In this document: positions 1 to 7,548 of the stretch, piece by piece
How positions within the stretch are numbered: position 1 is the first letter of the stretch
Layout: each line of letters begins with the position of its first letter
NCBI GenBank assembly: GCA_023139255.1
Contig: JAGLNY010000191.1
Location: 1 to 23,094 of the forward strand
Direction of reading: 5' to 3'
DNA from: Spirochaetales bacterium
GTDB taxonomy: Bacteria; Spirochaetota; Spirochaetia; JABMQR01
DNA length: 23,094 bases
Translations under genes and position numbers: made by a program
Notes under the pieces: model-generated
The model's database searches: none
The model's input: the letters and a program-made list of their open reading frames with translations, nothing else
What the model was told of the DNA's origin: nothing

Positions 1-1
1 T

Positions 2-934
2 GACTATATCAAGAACATGATTACTGGTGCTGCCCAGATGGATGGTGCTGTTATCGTTGTTGCGGCAACAGATGGTGCAATGGCTCAGACAAAAGAGCAT
101 ATTCTGCTTGCAAGACAGGTAGGTGTACCTGCTCTGATCGTATTTGTCAATAAAGTTGACCAGGTTGATGACCCGGATCTTATTGAACTCGTAGAGGAAG
201 AGATGAGAGATCTCATGAATGAATATGGATTCTCAGGTGATGATGTTCCTGTTATTAAGGGATCAGCTTTTGATGCAATGGAAAATCCGGATGACCCGGA
301 AAAAACAAAATGCATCGAGGAACTTCTTGACGCCATGGATTCATACTTTCCGCTTCCGGAAAGAGAAGTAGATAAACCTTTTCTGATGCCAATCGAGGAT
401 ATTTTTTCAATCCAGGGTCGTGGTACCGTTGTAACCGGCAGGATCGAAAGAGGTGTTGTCAAAGTTGGTGAGGATATTGAGATTGTAGGTATTCGTGAAA
501 CACGTAAAACCGTATGTACCGGTGTTGAGATGTTCAATAAACTTCTTGATGAAGGTCAGGCTGGTGACAACGTAGGCGCACTGCTTCGCGGTGTTGATAA
601 GAAAGAAGTTGTTCGTGGACAGGTTCTTGCAAAACCAGGGACAATCACCCCTCACAAAAAATTCAAGGGAACTGTATATGTACTGAGTAAAGACGAAGGT
701 GGAAGGCATTCTCCTTTCTTCTCCGGTTACCGGCCTCAGTTCTATTTCAGGACTACTGACATTACCGGTACTGTACTTCTTCCTGATGACAAACAAATGG
801 TAATGCCTGGTGATAATACTGAAATTATTGTTGAACTTATCAACCCTATTGCTATGGAAAAAGGACTGCGATTCGCTATACGTGAAGGCGGCCGGACCGT
901 AGCCAGTGGCCAGGTTGTAGAAATCATCGAATAA
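2..934 (+). CDS. tuf: Elongation factor Tu, 3' part (5' end outside window)
   Basis: EF-Tu is the GTPase that delivers aminoacyl-tRNA to the ribosomal A site. The window opens inside the GTPase domain at D-Y-I-K-N-M-I-T-G-A-A-Q, which corresponds to about residue 86 of E. coli EF-Tu, so roughly 85 residues are missing; 310 are present. Visible motifs are the guanine-specificity motif NKVD, the G5-like KGSA segment, the start of domain 2 (GRGTVVTGRIERG), and domain 3 with SKDEGGRHSPFF, GYRPQFYFRTTD and a closing FAIREGGRTVASG. Length and ending match a full-length, intact C-terminus. It lies 58 bases before rpsJ on the same strand, an arrangement seen in spirochaetes. A strong hairpin separates the two genes. 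Identification is certain; only the upstream context (fusA, rpsG, rpsL) cannot be seen. Confidence 0.98.
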   Translation, partial: DYIKNMITGAAQMDGAVIVVAATDGAMAQTKEHILLARQVGVPALIVFVNKVDQVDDPDLIELVEEEMRDLMNEYGFSGDDVPVIKGSAFDAMENPDDPEKTKCIEELLDAMDSYFPLPEREVDKPFLMPIEDIFSIQGRGTVVTGRIERGVVKVGEDIEIVGIRETRKTVCTGVEMFNKLLDEGQAGDNVGALLRGVDKKEVVRGQVLAKPGTITPHKKFKGTVYVLSKDEGGRHSPFFSGYRPQFYFRTTDITGTVLLPDDKQMVMPGDNTEIIVELINPIAMEKGLRFAIREGGRTVASGQVVEIIE

Positions 935-947
935 TGAGTTAATAATG

Positions 948-984
948 TCATGCCTGCATGAACTGCAGGCATGATTTGTGTTTG
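948..984 (+). terminator. Perfect 11-bp hairpin between tuf and rpsJ (attenuator or weak terminator)
   Basis: TCATGCCTGCA at 948-958 is exactly complementary to TGCAGGCATGA at 964-974, with a five-base loop (TGAAC). The following bases, TTTGTGTTTGG, are T-rich but not a clean T tract. This looks like a partial terminator or a processing site that would lower rpsJ-operon transcription relative to tuf. The rpsJ Shine-Dalgarno GGAGG starts about ten bases after the stem. The structure is seen directly; its effect on transcription is inferred. Confidence 0.6.
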
Positions 985-992
985 GAGGAATA

Positions 993-1301
993 ATGGCCAA
1001 AGATAGAATTCGAGTTAGATTGAGAGGGTTTGATGTGGAACTCGTTGAACAGAGCTCCAAGGCAATAGTTCAGACTGTTGTAAGTGCTGGCGCAAAGGTT
1101 TCAGGACCAGTGCCTCTCCCTACTCGTATCAACAAATATACAGTACTGCGATCACCGCACGTTAATAAAAAAGCTCGGGAACAATTCGAGATGCGGACAC
1201 ATAAACGGTTGATTGACATTCTTGATCCTACATCAAAAGTAATGGATGCCCTAATGAAGCTTGAGCTCCCTGCTGGTGTTGATGTAGAGATAAAGCAGTA
1301 G
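993..1301 (+). CDS. rpsJ: 30S ribosomal protein S10
   Basis: S10 is a small-subunit head protein and, as NusE, a partner of NusB/NusG in transcription antitermination. The 102-residue product is the usual size. It carries the family signature from RIRVRLRGFD through the long loop VSGPVPLPTRINKYTVLRSPHVNKK to the C-terminal strand LPAGVDVEIK. The ATG at 993 is chosen because GGAGG lies six bases upstream and the protein then starts MAKDRIRV; an ATG-frame extension to 978 adds MFGGI, overlaps the ribosome-binding site and is rejected. It is the first gene of the S10 set, and a hairpin lies between it and tuf. Confidence 0.98.
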   Translation: MAKDRIRVRLRGFDVELVEQSSKAIVQTVVSAGAKVSGPVPLPTRINKYTVLRSPHVNKKAREQFEMRTHKRLIDILDPTSKVMDALMKLELPAGVDVEIKQ

Positions 1302-1323
1302 AAATAAACAATTGAGGTAAGAG

Positions 1324-1944
1324 ATGTTAGGGCTTATCGGCAAAAAAGTCGGAATGACGCAAGTGTTTGATGAAAGGGGTATTCTCACCCCTGTAACAGT
1401 GATAAAGATTGAGAGTAATGTTGTTGTAGCAGAAAGAACAATTGATAAAAATGGCTACAGCTCTTGTGTTATCGGTGCTGTTGATGTAAAGAAAAAACAT
1501 GTGACAAAGCCGTATGCTGGACAGTTTAAAGAAATTTGTGATCCTAAAAAGCATCTGGTTGAGATGAGGGATTTTGAAGCTGATGTTTCGATTGGTGATG
1601 TTTTAGGTGTAGATTTCTTTAAGGATATAGCATTTGTAGATGTAGAAGGTACTTCTAAAGGTAAAGGATTCCAGGGTGCAATTAAGCGTCATAACTTTTC
1701 CGGTGGAAGGGCTACACATGGTTCAAAATTTCATAGAGGTCTTGGCGGTACAGGAATGGCGGCTTCCCCATCCAGAACATTTAAGGGAACAAAAATGGCT
1801 GGAAGGATGGGAAACGCAAAAACCACAATCCAAAATCTTCGTGTTGTAAAAGTAGACGAGGATAAAAAAGTGCTTATGGTTAAAGGGGCTGTACCTGGTC
1901 CCAGTCAAAGCATGGTAATTGTCAAGAAAGCAAAGAAGAAGTAG
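1324..1944 (+). CDS. rplC: 50S ribosomal protein L3
   Basis: L3 is a primary assembly protein of the large subunit whose extension reaches toward the peptidyl-transferase centre. The 206-residue product starts MLGLIGKKVGMTQVFDERG, the standard L3 opening. It has the core signature with GGRATHGSKFHRGLGGTG, then the segment FKGTKMAGRMGN and the ending VKGAVPGP. GAGGTAAGAG precedes the ATG. The loop following HRGLGGTG is written MAASPSRT, so the methylated glutamine found there in E. coli L3 is absent; that modification is not general in bacteria. It is 22 bases after rpsJ and 9 bases before rplD. Confidence 0.98.
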   Translation: MLGLIGKKVGMTQVFDERGILTPVTVIKIESNVVVAERTIDKNGYSSCVIGAVDVKKKHVTKPYAGQFKEICDPKKHLVEMRDFEADVSIGDVLGVDFFKDIAFVDVEGTSKGKGFQGAIKRHNFSGGRATHGSKFHRGLGGTGMAASPSRTFKGTKMAGRMGNAKTTIQNLRVVKVDEDKKVLMVKGAVPGPSQSMVIVKKAKKK

Positions 1945-1953
1945 AGGCTAAAG

Positions 1954-2583
1954 ATGAAAGCAAAAGTCTTTTCTATACAGGGTGAAAAGATAAAAGATGT
2001 CACTCTAAATGATGAAGTCTTTAATAGAGAAATCAAGGATGGTTCAATCTATTATGCCGTAAATAATGAACTGGCGAATCGTAGAGTTGGAACTGCAAGT
2101 ACAAAAACCCGGGGTGAAGTTAATTACAGCAACAGTAAACCCTGGAGGCAGAAAGGTACAGGGCATGCTCGTGCTGGAGATAAAAAATCACCTGTATGGG
2201 TAGGCGGAGGAACTATTTTTGGTCCGAAACCGAGAGATTACAGTTATAAAATTCCAAAGAAGATGAAACGTCTTGCTATGAAATCCCTTCTTTCCATGAA
2301 AGTTCGGGATGATGAGATGAAAATTGTTGAGGATTTTACTGTAGAGAGCGGCAAAACCAAAGATTTATTACAGTTATTGGCAAACCTTGTTACCGAAAAA
2401 AAACGAACAGTAATTATCCTGAAAGATGACGACATTATGTTGAGAAGAGCAGGGAAAAATATCCCCTGGCTTCGATTTCTTTCGTATAACAGACTTTCTG
2501 CTAAAGAATTACTGTATGGGAAAAATGTGCTGGTAATGGAAACGGCTGCCGGCAATCTGAACGATTTTTACGGTGATAAGTAA
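1954..2583 (+). CDS. rplD: 50S ribosomal protein L4
   Basis: L4 binds 23S rRNA and lines the exit-tunnel constriction; in E. coli it also represses its own S10 operon. The 209-residue product shows the tunnel-loop region with KPWRQKGTGHARAG followed by KSPVWVGGGTIFGPKPRDYSY, then KKMKRLAMKSLLS. The tunnel-loop lysine in RQKGTG, mutated in some erythromycin-resistant bacteria, is present. The C-terminal half ends NVLVMETAAGNLNDFYGDK, as expected for the family. No L4-type leader was recognised upstream of rpsJ beyond the simple hairpin, so autoregulation cannot be claimed. Confidence 0.98.
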   Translation: MKAKVFSIQGEKIKDVTLNDEVFNREIKDGSIYYAVNNELANRRVGTASTKTRGEVNYSNSKPWRQKGTGHARAGDKKSPVWVGGGTIFGPKPRDYSYKIPKKMKRLAMKSLLSMKVRDDEMKIVEDFTVESGKTKDLLQLLANLVTEKKRTVIILKDDDIMLRRAGKNIPWLRFLSYNRLSAKELLYGKNVLVMETAAGNLNDFYGDK

Positions 2584-2593
2584 GGGGTCGAAA

Positions 2594-2896
2594 GTGAGAG
2601 CAGATCAAATAATTATAGAACCGGTTCTGACTGAGAAGTCAAATATTATGAGGGAACGGAAAGAGAAGAAATATACTTTTAAAGTTGATCCTCGTGCAAA
2701 TAAGATTCAGGTTATGCAGGCAGTAGAAGAACTTTTTTCCGTAAAACCGCTTAAGTGCAATATTTTATCGGTAAAAGGAAAGCCGAAGTATACCAGGACT
2801 AAGTCCGGTGTGCGTTCAGGCTCAACTACACCCTGGAAAAAAGCGATCGTGACAGTACAAACCGGCGATTCGATACCAATAATTGAAGGCGTATAG
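2594..2896 (+). CDS. rplW: 50S ribosomal protein L23 (GTG start)
   Basis: L23 sits at the tunnel exit and is the docking site for SRP, trigger factor and the Sec translocon. I start it at GTG 2594, seven bases after AAGGGG, giving 100 residues beginning VRADQIIIEPVLTEKSN. The alternative GTG at 2573 lies inside rplD and lacks a ribosome-binding site. Family marks are PVLTEKS near the N-terminus, YTFKVDPRANKIQVMQAVEELF in the middle, and a basic loop with KPKYTRTKSGVRSGSTTPWKKA. It follows rplD by 10 bases and precedes rplB by 11. Confidence 0.96.
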   Translation: MRADQIIIEPVLTEKSNIMRERKEKKYTFKVDPRANKIQVMQAVEELFSVKPLKCNILSVKGKPKYTRTKSGVRSGSTTPWKKAIVTVQTGDSIPIIEGV

Positions 2897-2907
2897 GAAG
2901 GTCAAAG

Positions 2908-3729
2908 ATGGGTATTAAGAAATACAAGCCAAGGACTCCGAGTCTTCGGTACAAAACAAGTCTTACATTTGAAGAGATAACAAGAACTGGAAGTGAAAAA
3001 TCTTTAACAAAAGGTTTAACTAAGAATGCAGGACGTGGAGCCGGCGGACGTATAAGTGTTCGAAGACGAGGCGGCGGACATAAAAGAAAATATAGGGTAA
3101 TTGATTTTAAACGTGATAAACGCAATATTCCCGGTACAATTAAAACGATTGAGTATGATCCAAACAGGACAGCAAACATTGCCCTTGTAGCTTATGCCGA
3201 TGGTGAGAAAAGATATATTCTTGCACCCAGGACCATGGTCGTGGGAACAAAAATTTTGAGTGGGGATCAGGCACCTCTTCAGGTGGGTAATGCTCTTCCA
3301 TTAAAGAATATCCCTCTCGGGTTAACAGTTCATAATGTTGAACTTCAGCTGGGCAAAGGCGGCCAGCTTGTTCGATCAGCAGGACTTGGTGCTGTTATAG
3401 TTGCTAAAGAGGGCGATTATGTAACATTAAAGTTACCATCCGGCGAGATGAGGATGATATTCGGTTCTTGTTATGCAACTATTGGTTCTCTTGGAAACGA
3501 AGATCATATGAATGTTTCAATTGGAAAAGCGGGACGATCAAGATGGTTGGGTAGACGACCGAAAGTAAGAGGTGTTGTTATGAACCCTGTTGATCATCCG
3601 CATGGTGGTGGTGAGGGTAAGACATCCGGTGGACGAAACCCGGTTTCTCCCTGGGGACAGCCAACCAAGGGTTATAAGACACGAAAGAAGAATAAATCTT
3701 CCAGCAATTTTATTGTGAAGAGGAGATAG
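2908..3729 (+). CDS. rplB: 50S ribosomal protein L2
   Basis: L2 is a primary 23S rRNA-binding protein needed for subunit association and peptidyl-transferase activity. The product has 273 residues, matching E. coli L2. It begins MGIKKYKPRTPSLR and contains GRGAGGRISVRRRGGGHKRKYR. Near the end is the diagnostic segment VMNPVDHPHGGGEGK and then GGRNPVSPWGQPTKG, including the conserved histidine of HPHGGG. GGAAGGTCAAAG precedes the ATG. An unusually long 70-base gap separates it from rpsS. Confidence 0.98.
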   Translation: MGIKKYKPRTPSLRYKTSLTFEEITRTGSEKSLTKGLTKNAGRGAGGRISVRRRGGGHKRKYRVIDFKRDKRNIPGTIKTIEYDPNRTANIALVAYADGEKRYILAPRTMVVGTKILSGDQAPLQVGNALPLKNIPLGLTVHNVELQLGKGGQLVRSAGLGAVIVAKEGDYVTLKLPSGEMRMIFGSCYATIGSLGNEDHMNVSIGKAGRSRWLGRRPKVRGVVMNPVDHPHGGGEGKTSGGRNPVSPWGQPTKGYKTRKKNKSSSNFIVKRR

Positions 3730-3740
3730 AGATCAAGAAA

Positions 3741-3780
3741 ATCAGCTTGCTCGGCCAGTTGATTAGTTTATTATTCGTTG
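3741..3780 (+). other. 70-base rplB-rpsS gap with a short hairpin and a weak promoter-like pair
   Basis: The gap 3730-3799 is the longest inside the ribosomal block. ATCAGCT at 3741-3747 pairs with AGTTGAT at 3757-3763 (seven pairs, one G-T), with a nine-base loop and no T run after it. TTGCTC at 3747-3752 and TATTAT at 3769-3774 are 16 bases apart and could be a weak sigma-70 promoter for rpsS onward. Either element could be chance in AT-rich sequence. The rpsS ribosome-binding site AGGAG is at 3789-3793. Confidence 0.3.
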
Positions 3781-3799
3781 ATATTTGTAGGAGCGTAAA

Positions 3800-4078
3800 G
3801 TGGCTAGGTCAATAAAAAAAGGTCCTTTTATTGAAAAAAAACTCTATAAAAGGATTCTGGAAGCTAATAAAGCGGGTCAAAAACCCATGATTAAAACATA
3901 TTCCCGCTGTTCAACGATTATTCCGGAAATGGTTGGATTTACCATCTCTGTATATAATGGAAAAACATGGGTTCCTGTGTATGTAACCGAGAACCTTGTG
4001 GGACATAAACTAGGCGAATTTTCTCCCACTCGTTTTTACCGTGGGCACGCAAGATCTGATAAGAAATTAAAAAGGTAA
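3800..4078 (+). CDS. rpsS: 30S ribosomal protein S19 (GTG start)
   Basis: S19 forms a head complex with S13 near the A-site tRNA. The 92-residue protein reads (V/M)ARSIKKGPFIEKKLYKRI at the start. It carries the conserved run TYSRCSTIIPEMVGFTISVYNGK and ends with VGHKLGEFSPTRFYRGHA plus a lysine-rich tail, all standard for the family. GTG at 3800 is chosen because AGGAG lies six bases upstream and the first residues match S19; no in-frame ATG is near. It stands after the widest gap of the block, so it might be partly independently expressed. Confidence 0.97.
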   Translation: MARSIKKGPFIEKKLYKRILEANKAGQKPMIKTYSRCSTIIPEMVGFTISVYNGKTWVPVYVTENLVGHKLGEFSPTRFYRGHARSDKKLKR

Positions 4079-4090
4079 GTAGGTAGTGTG

Positions 4091-4459
4091 ATGGGATTAG
4101 AATCGAAAAAAGGATATAGGGCTATCGCTAAATATTTGATGGTTTCTCCCTCTAAGGTGCGGCCGGTTGCTGATCTTGTTCGCCGCAAGACATATACCGA
4201 AGCGGTTGCGGTACTTGAGGCCATGCCTCAGAAAGGGGCAGGGATGCTGAATAAGGTTGTTAAATCAGCTGTGGCAAATGCCCTTGTGCAAAATAAGAAA
4301 CTGGATGAAGAAATGCTTTATCTCAAAGAAATACGGATTGATGAAGGGCCAAGGCTTAAAAGAGTCTGGGCACGGTCACATGGAAAAAGAGATATACTTC
4401 TTAAAAGAATGAGTCATATATCTGTAGTAGTCGATGAAATTGCGAGTATGGGGGAGTAG
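4091..4459 (+). CDS. rplV: 50S ribosomal protein L22
   Basis: L22 spans the large subunit; its beta-hairpin lines the exit tunnel near the macrolide site. The 122-residue product contains AIAKYLMVSPSKVRPVADLVR, KVVKSAVANALVQNKKL and the hairpin LKRVWARSHGKRDILLKRMSHISVVV. The ATG at 4091 is preferred over the adjacent GTG at 4088 because AGGTAG then has a normal seven-base spacing; the difference is one residue. Its stop codon abuts the rpsC ATG with no intervening base, which suggests translational coupling. Confidence 0.97.
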   Translation: MGLESKKGYRAIAKYLMVSPSKVRPVADLVRRKTYTEAVAVLEAMPQKGAGMLNKVVKSAVANALVQNKKLDEEMLYLKEIRIDEGPRLKRVWARSHGKRDILLKRMSHISVVVDEIASMGE

Positions 4460-5164
4460 ATGGGTCAGAAAGTAAATCCTATAGGACTTCGTCTTGGGAT
4501 AAATAAAACATGGAAATCAAAGTGGTATGTAGATCCAAAAGATTATGCGGATACACTTCATGAAGATCTGCGTTTAAGGAAAGCCCTCGAATCATGTCCT
4601 GAAACAAAAGGTGCTGATATTTCAGATGTTGAGATAGTAAGAAAGCCTCAACGGATAACGATTATCATTAAAACTTCTCGTCCGGGAATTATTATCGGTG
4701 CTAAAGGTGCTAATGTAGAAAAACTTGGCAGCAGGCTTCAGAAGCTCGCTGATAAAAAGATACAGATTAAAATTAAAGAGATTAAAAGACCTGAAGCGGA
4801 CGCTCAACTGATTGCCCTCAATGTGGCCAGACAGCTTACTATGCGGGGGTCTTTCAGGAGATCCCTGAAAATGGCAGTTAGCAGTGCCATGCGTGCAGGT
4901 GTTCAGGGAGTAAAGATAAAAATTTCCGGTAGACTTGGCGGAGCTGAAATGGCCAGGACTGAATGGCAAAAGGATGGAAGAGTTCCTCTGCACACACTCA
5001 GGTCTGATATAGATTATGGATTTACTGAGGCAAATACGACATTTGGTGCGATCGGTGTAAAAGTTTGGATATACAATGGTGAGATCTACGATAGTGTGAA
5101 AAAAGAAGATGCCGGTCTGTTGGTTAAGAAAACAAAAGAACGTGCCAGAACAGCAAGGAGTTAG
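4460..5164 (+). CDS. rpsC: 30S ribosomal protein S3
   Basis: S3 is part of the mRNA entry channel and has helicase activity with S4 and S5. The 234-residue product starts MGQKVNPIGLRLGINKTWKS. It has a KH domain with IIIKTSRPGIIIGAKGANVEKL and a C-terminal domain with GSFRRSLKMAVSSAMRAGVQG, followed by KIKISGRLGGAEMARTEW and GAIGVKVWIYNGE. Start and stop fit the E. coli protein (233 residues). The GGGGGAG before the ATG lies inside the end of rplV. Confidence 0.98.
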   Translation: MGQKVNPIGLRLGINKTWKSKWYVDPKDYADTLHEDLRLRKALESCPETKGADISDVEIVRKPQRITIIIKTSRPGIIIGAKGANVEKLGSRLQKLADKKIQIKIKEIKRPEADAQLIALNVARQLTMRGSFRRSLKMAVSSAMRAGVQGVKIKISGRLGGAEMARTEWQKDGRVPLHTLRSDIDYGFTEANTTFGAIGVKVWIYNGEIYDSVKKEDAGLLVKKTKERARTARS

Positions 5165-5169
5165 TAGAG

Positions 5170-5586
5170 ATGCTTAGTCCTAAAAGAGTTAAGTATAGAA
5201 AAAAGCAAAGAGGAAAGATGAATGGCGTTGCACACCGGGGAAACAAGGTTGCATTTGGGGATTACGGTCTTGTAGCACTGGAACCCAGATGGATAACCAA
5301 CCGCCAGATTGAGGCTGCCCGTGTTGCTATGACCCGTCATGTAAAAAGAGGTGGAAAAGTCTGGATTCGGATTTTTCCGGATATGCCGTTTACAAAGAAA
5401 CCTGCTGAAACACGGCAGGGAAAAGGTAAGGGAAATCCTGAAGGTTGGGTAGCAGTGGTTAAAAAAGGCGCTGTTATGTTTGAAATGGGTGGTATCCCGG
5501 AGGAACTTGCTGTGGAAGCTATGAAACTTGCCTCAAGTAAGCTCCCGATAAAAACTAAATTCGTGAAACGAAGAGATCTGGAGTAG
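5170..5586 (+). CDS. rplP: 50S ribosomal protein L16
   Basis: L16 organises the A-site tRNA elbow region and is a late assembly protein. The 138-residue product starts MLSPKRVKYRKKQRGKMNG, followed by the family core GNKVAFGDYGLVALEPRWIT, IEAARVAMTRHVKRGGKVWIRIFP and PAETRQGKGKGNPEGWVAVVK. An AAGGAG overlapping the rpsC end serves as ribosome-binding site. The five-base gap from rpsC and the three-base gap to rpmC fit tight co-translation. Confidence 0.98.
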   Translation: MLSPKRVKYRKKQRGKMNGVAHRGNKVAFGDYGLVALEPRWITNRQIEAARVAMTRHVKRGGKVWIRIFPDMPFTKKPAETRQGKGKGNPEGWVAVVKKGAVMFEMGGIPEELAVEAMKLASSKLPIKTKFVKRRDLE

Positions 5587-5589
5587 CGT

Positions 5590-5796
5590 ATGAAGAATTC
5601 TTTCGATGATCTAACATACACGGAACTCGTAAATAGAAAAGAAGAGCTTCATAAGAAGTATCTTGAGTTAAGAATGGATAAAGTGCTCGGTCATCTTGAT
5701 AATCCTCTTTCACTGCGGATTGTCAGGAGAAATATTGCAAGAGTGAATACTATTATTCATGAATATGCATTGGGCATACGCGAAAACAAGCAGTAA
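5590..5796 (+). CDS. rpmC: 50S ribosomal protein L29
   Basis: L29 is a small helical protein beside L23 at the tunnel exit. The 68-residue product has the two-helix pattern and the core LVNRKEELHKKYLELRM, then DNPLSLRIVRRNIARVNTI, which matches the family's LKNPLRIREVRRDIARLKT-type motif. The ATG lies three bases after the rplP stop. The weak GGAGTAGCG overlapping the rplP stop is the likely ribosome-binding site. Confidence 0.95.
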   Translation: MKNSFDDLTYTELVNRKEELHKKYLELRMDKVLGHLDNPLSLRIVRRNIARVNTIIHEYALGIRENKQ

Positions 5797-5811
5797 GTGA
5801 GGCCTGCGTTT

Positions 5812-6063
5812 ATGAAAGAGAATAAAAAGACGTATATCGGACAAGTTGTAAGTGACAAGATGGAAAAATCAATAGTGATTGCTTTTTCATCTAAGCAGCT
5901 GCATCCCCTTTACAAAAAATATGTAAAGAAAACCAAAAAAGTCAAAGCACACGATGAGAAAAATGAAGCAAAAATTGGTGATACTGTTCGTGTGGTTGAA
6001 TGCAGACCTATCAGCAAAGACAAATGCTGGAGACTGGTTCAAATTGTAGATCGGGCAAAATAA
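5812..6063 (+). CDS. rpsQ: 30S ribosomal protein S17
   Basis: S17 is a primary 16S rRNA-binding OB-fold protein. The 83-residue product contains KTYIGQVVSDKMEKSIVIAF, HPLYKKYVKKTKKVKAHDE and IGDTVRVVECRPISKDKCWRL, the canonical S17 order. I use ATG 5812, nine bases after GTGAGG. A GTG at 5797 directly after the rpmC stop would add five residues (MRPAF) but has no ribosome-binding site upstream. Confidence 0.95.
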   Translation: MKENKKTYIGQVVSDKMEKSIVIAFSSKQLHPLYKKYVKKTKKVKAHDEKNEAKIGDTVRVVECRPISKDKCWRLVQIVDRAK

Positions 6064-6081
6064 GGTGGAAGGAGTTGCATT

Positions 6082-6450
6082 ATGATTCAGATGCAGACGT
6101 ATTTAAATGTAGCGGATAACAGCGGTGCAAAGCGGGTTCAGTGCATTAAAGTTCTGGGCGGCAGCAAAAGAATGGTTGCCGGTATCGGTGATATTATTGT
6201 TGTTGCAGTAAAAGTTGCTCTTCCTAATGGGCAAATAAGTAAAGGCGCAGTTGAGAGAGCTGTTATTGTAAGGACAAAAAAAGAATTCCGGAGACCAGAC
6301 GGTACATATATCAGGTTCGATGACAATGCTTGTGTAATCATTGATGCCAACAGCAACCCGAGCGGGAAACGAATCTTTGGGCCGGTGGCCCGTGAATTAC
6401 GCGATTGCGGATTTATGAAGATAGTCTCACTTGCGCCGGAAGTGTTGTAG
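6082..6450 (+). CDS. rplN: 50S ribosomal protein L14
   Basis: L14 lies at the subunit interface, contacts 16S helix 14 and is the target of the silencing factor RsfS. The 122-residue product starts MIQMQTYLNVADNSGAKRVQ. It carries the family signature around VVRTKKEFRRPDGTYIRFDDNACVII and NPSGKRIFGPVARELR, ending in MKIVSLAPEVL. A strong GGAAGGAG precedes the ATG. It begins the spc-type gene order, 18 bases after rpsQ, with no sign of a separate promoter. Confidence 0.98.
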   Translation: MIQMQTYLNVADNSGAKRVQCIKVLGGSKRMVAGIGDIIVVAVKVALPNGQISKGAVERAVIVRTKKEFRRPDGTYIRFDDNACVIIDANSNPSGKRIFGPVARELRDCGFMKIVSLAPEVL

Positions 6451-6461
6451 GGAGAGAGGGT

Positions 6462-6788
6462 ATGAAAACAACCAACAATAAGAAAATCAAACTAAGAAAG
6501 AATGATACTGTCAAAATAATTGCGGGAAAGGACAAAGGTAAATCCGGACGGATTCTTAAAATTGACCGTGATAATGACAGGGTAATTGTTCAGGGTTTAA
6601 ATATTGCCAGGAAAGCTGTACGAAAGAAAAGCCAGCAGGACAAGGGCGGTATTATTGAAATCGAAACTCCTTTACATATTTCAAATGTTGCTATAGTAAC
6701 AAAAGATGGTTCGACTTCAAGAATCGGCTTTGAAATTAGAGACGGAAAAAAAGTGAGAATAGCTAAGAAAACGGGAGAAGTACTCTAA
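6462..6788 (+). CDS. rplX: 50S ribosomal protein L24
   Basis: L24 is an assembly-initiating protein with a KOW domain near the tunnel exit. From ATG 6462 the product has 108 residues: LRKNDTVKIIAGKDKGKSGRI is the KOW motif, followed by VIVQGLNIARKAVR and ETPLHISNVAIV. GGAGAGAGGG lies just upstream. The frame stays open upstream to 6405 inside rplN, but that extension is not L24-like. The stop overlaps the rplE start by one base (TAATG), a typical coupled junction. Confidence 0.97.
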   Translation: MKTTNNKKIKLRKNDTVKIIAGKDKGKSGRILKIDRDNDRVIVQGLNIARKAVRKKSQQDKGGIIEIETPLHISNVAIVTKDGSTSRIGFEIRDGKKVRIAKKTGEVL

Positions 6789-7339
6789 TGGCTCAGTATA
6801 TACCAAGAATGAAGAAACTGTTCAAAGAGAAAGTTGCTCCTGAACTGATGAAAGAATTTGCTTATAGTTCTGTGATGCAGATTCCAATAGTCAAGAAAGT
6901 ATCAGTAAGTGCTGGAGTTGGAGAGGCGATTGATAATAAGAAGCTTCTTGATGCAGCAGTCAGGGAAATTGAACGGATTACCGGGCAGCATGCAGTTAAG
7001 ACTAAAGCACGAAAATCAATCGCAAACTTTAAGCTGAGGCAAGGATCTGAGATCGGTACTGTAGTTACGCTTCGCGGTGAGAGAATGTGGGAATTTCTGG
7101 ACAGATTTTTAAATGTTGCCCTTGCACGTGTTAAGGACTTCAGGGGGGTAAACCCCAACGCTTTTGATGGACGCGGGAATTATTCAATAGGAATTACTGA
7201 GCAGATAATATTTCCTGAGATTGATTACGATAAAATTGAGAGAGTAAGCGGACTGAATGTAGCTATCGTTACAACAGCAAATACCGATGAAGAGGGATTC
7301 GCGCTTTTAAAAAAGCTCGGAATGCCCTTTAGAAAATAG
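6788..7339 (+). CDS. rplE: 50S ribosomal protein L5
   Basis: L5 binds 5S rRNA and contacts the P-site tRNA. The 183-residue product contains VMQIPIVKKVSVSAGVGEA, ITGQHAVKTKARKSIANFKLRQG, LRGERMWEFLDRFLNVALARVKDFRGV and FDGRGNYSIGITEQIIFPEIDYDKI, all classical L5 blocks, and closes EGFALLKKLGMPFRK. It begins inside the rplX stop (TAATG). Confidence 0.98.
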   Translation: MAQYIPRMKKLFKEKVAPELMKEFAYSSVMQIPIVKKVSVSAGVGEAIDNKKLLDAAVREIERITGQHAVKTKARKSIANFKLRQGSEIGTVVTLRGERMWEFLDRFLNVALARVKDFRGVNPNAFDGRGNYSIGITEQIIFPEIDYDKIERVSGLNVAIVTTANTDEEGFALLKKLGMPFRK

Positions 7340-7353
7340 TTGGGAGCAGATTG

Positions 7354-7539
7354 ATGGCAAAAAAATCAATGATTATTAAGGCTCAGAGAGAGCCTAAATA
7401 CAGTACCAGAAAAGTCAACCGATGCAGAGTTTGCGGGAGACCAAGAGGTTACATGAGAAAATTTCAGATGTGTAGAATCTGCTTTCGAAAACTTGCTAGT
7501 GAAGGTAAAATTCCTGGCGTCACAAAATCAAGCTGGTAG
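7354..7539 (+). CDS. rpsN: 30S ribosomal protein S14, zinc-binding type Z
   Basis: S14 is a late-assembling head protein of the small subunit. This is the short, 61-residue zinc form: two CxxC pairs (CRVC and CRIC) surround GRPRGYMRKFQM, and the protein ends KIPGVTKSSW. ATG 7354 is chosen because GGGAG is seven bases upstream; the TTG at 7351 would add one residue. The zinc form implies a zinc requirement, and a zinc-free paralogue might exist elsewhere in the genome, as in several bacteria, but none is in this window. Confidence 0.97.
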   Translation: MAKKSMIIKAQREPKYSTRKVNRCRVCGRPRGYMRKFQMCRICFRKLASEGKIPGVTKSSW

Positions 7540-7548
7540 GAGTATATA

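Noticed and set aside
407..1060. 217-codon antisense frame across the tuf/rpsJ end
   Set aside because: It is the shadow of highly conserved tuf coding sequence and carries no recognisable domain or ribosome-binding site.
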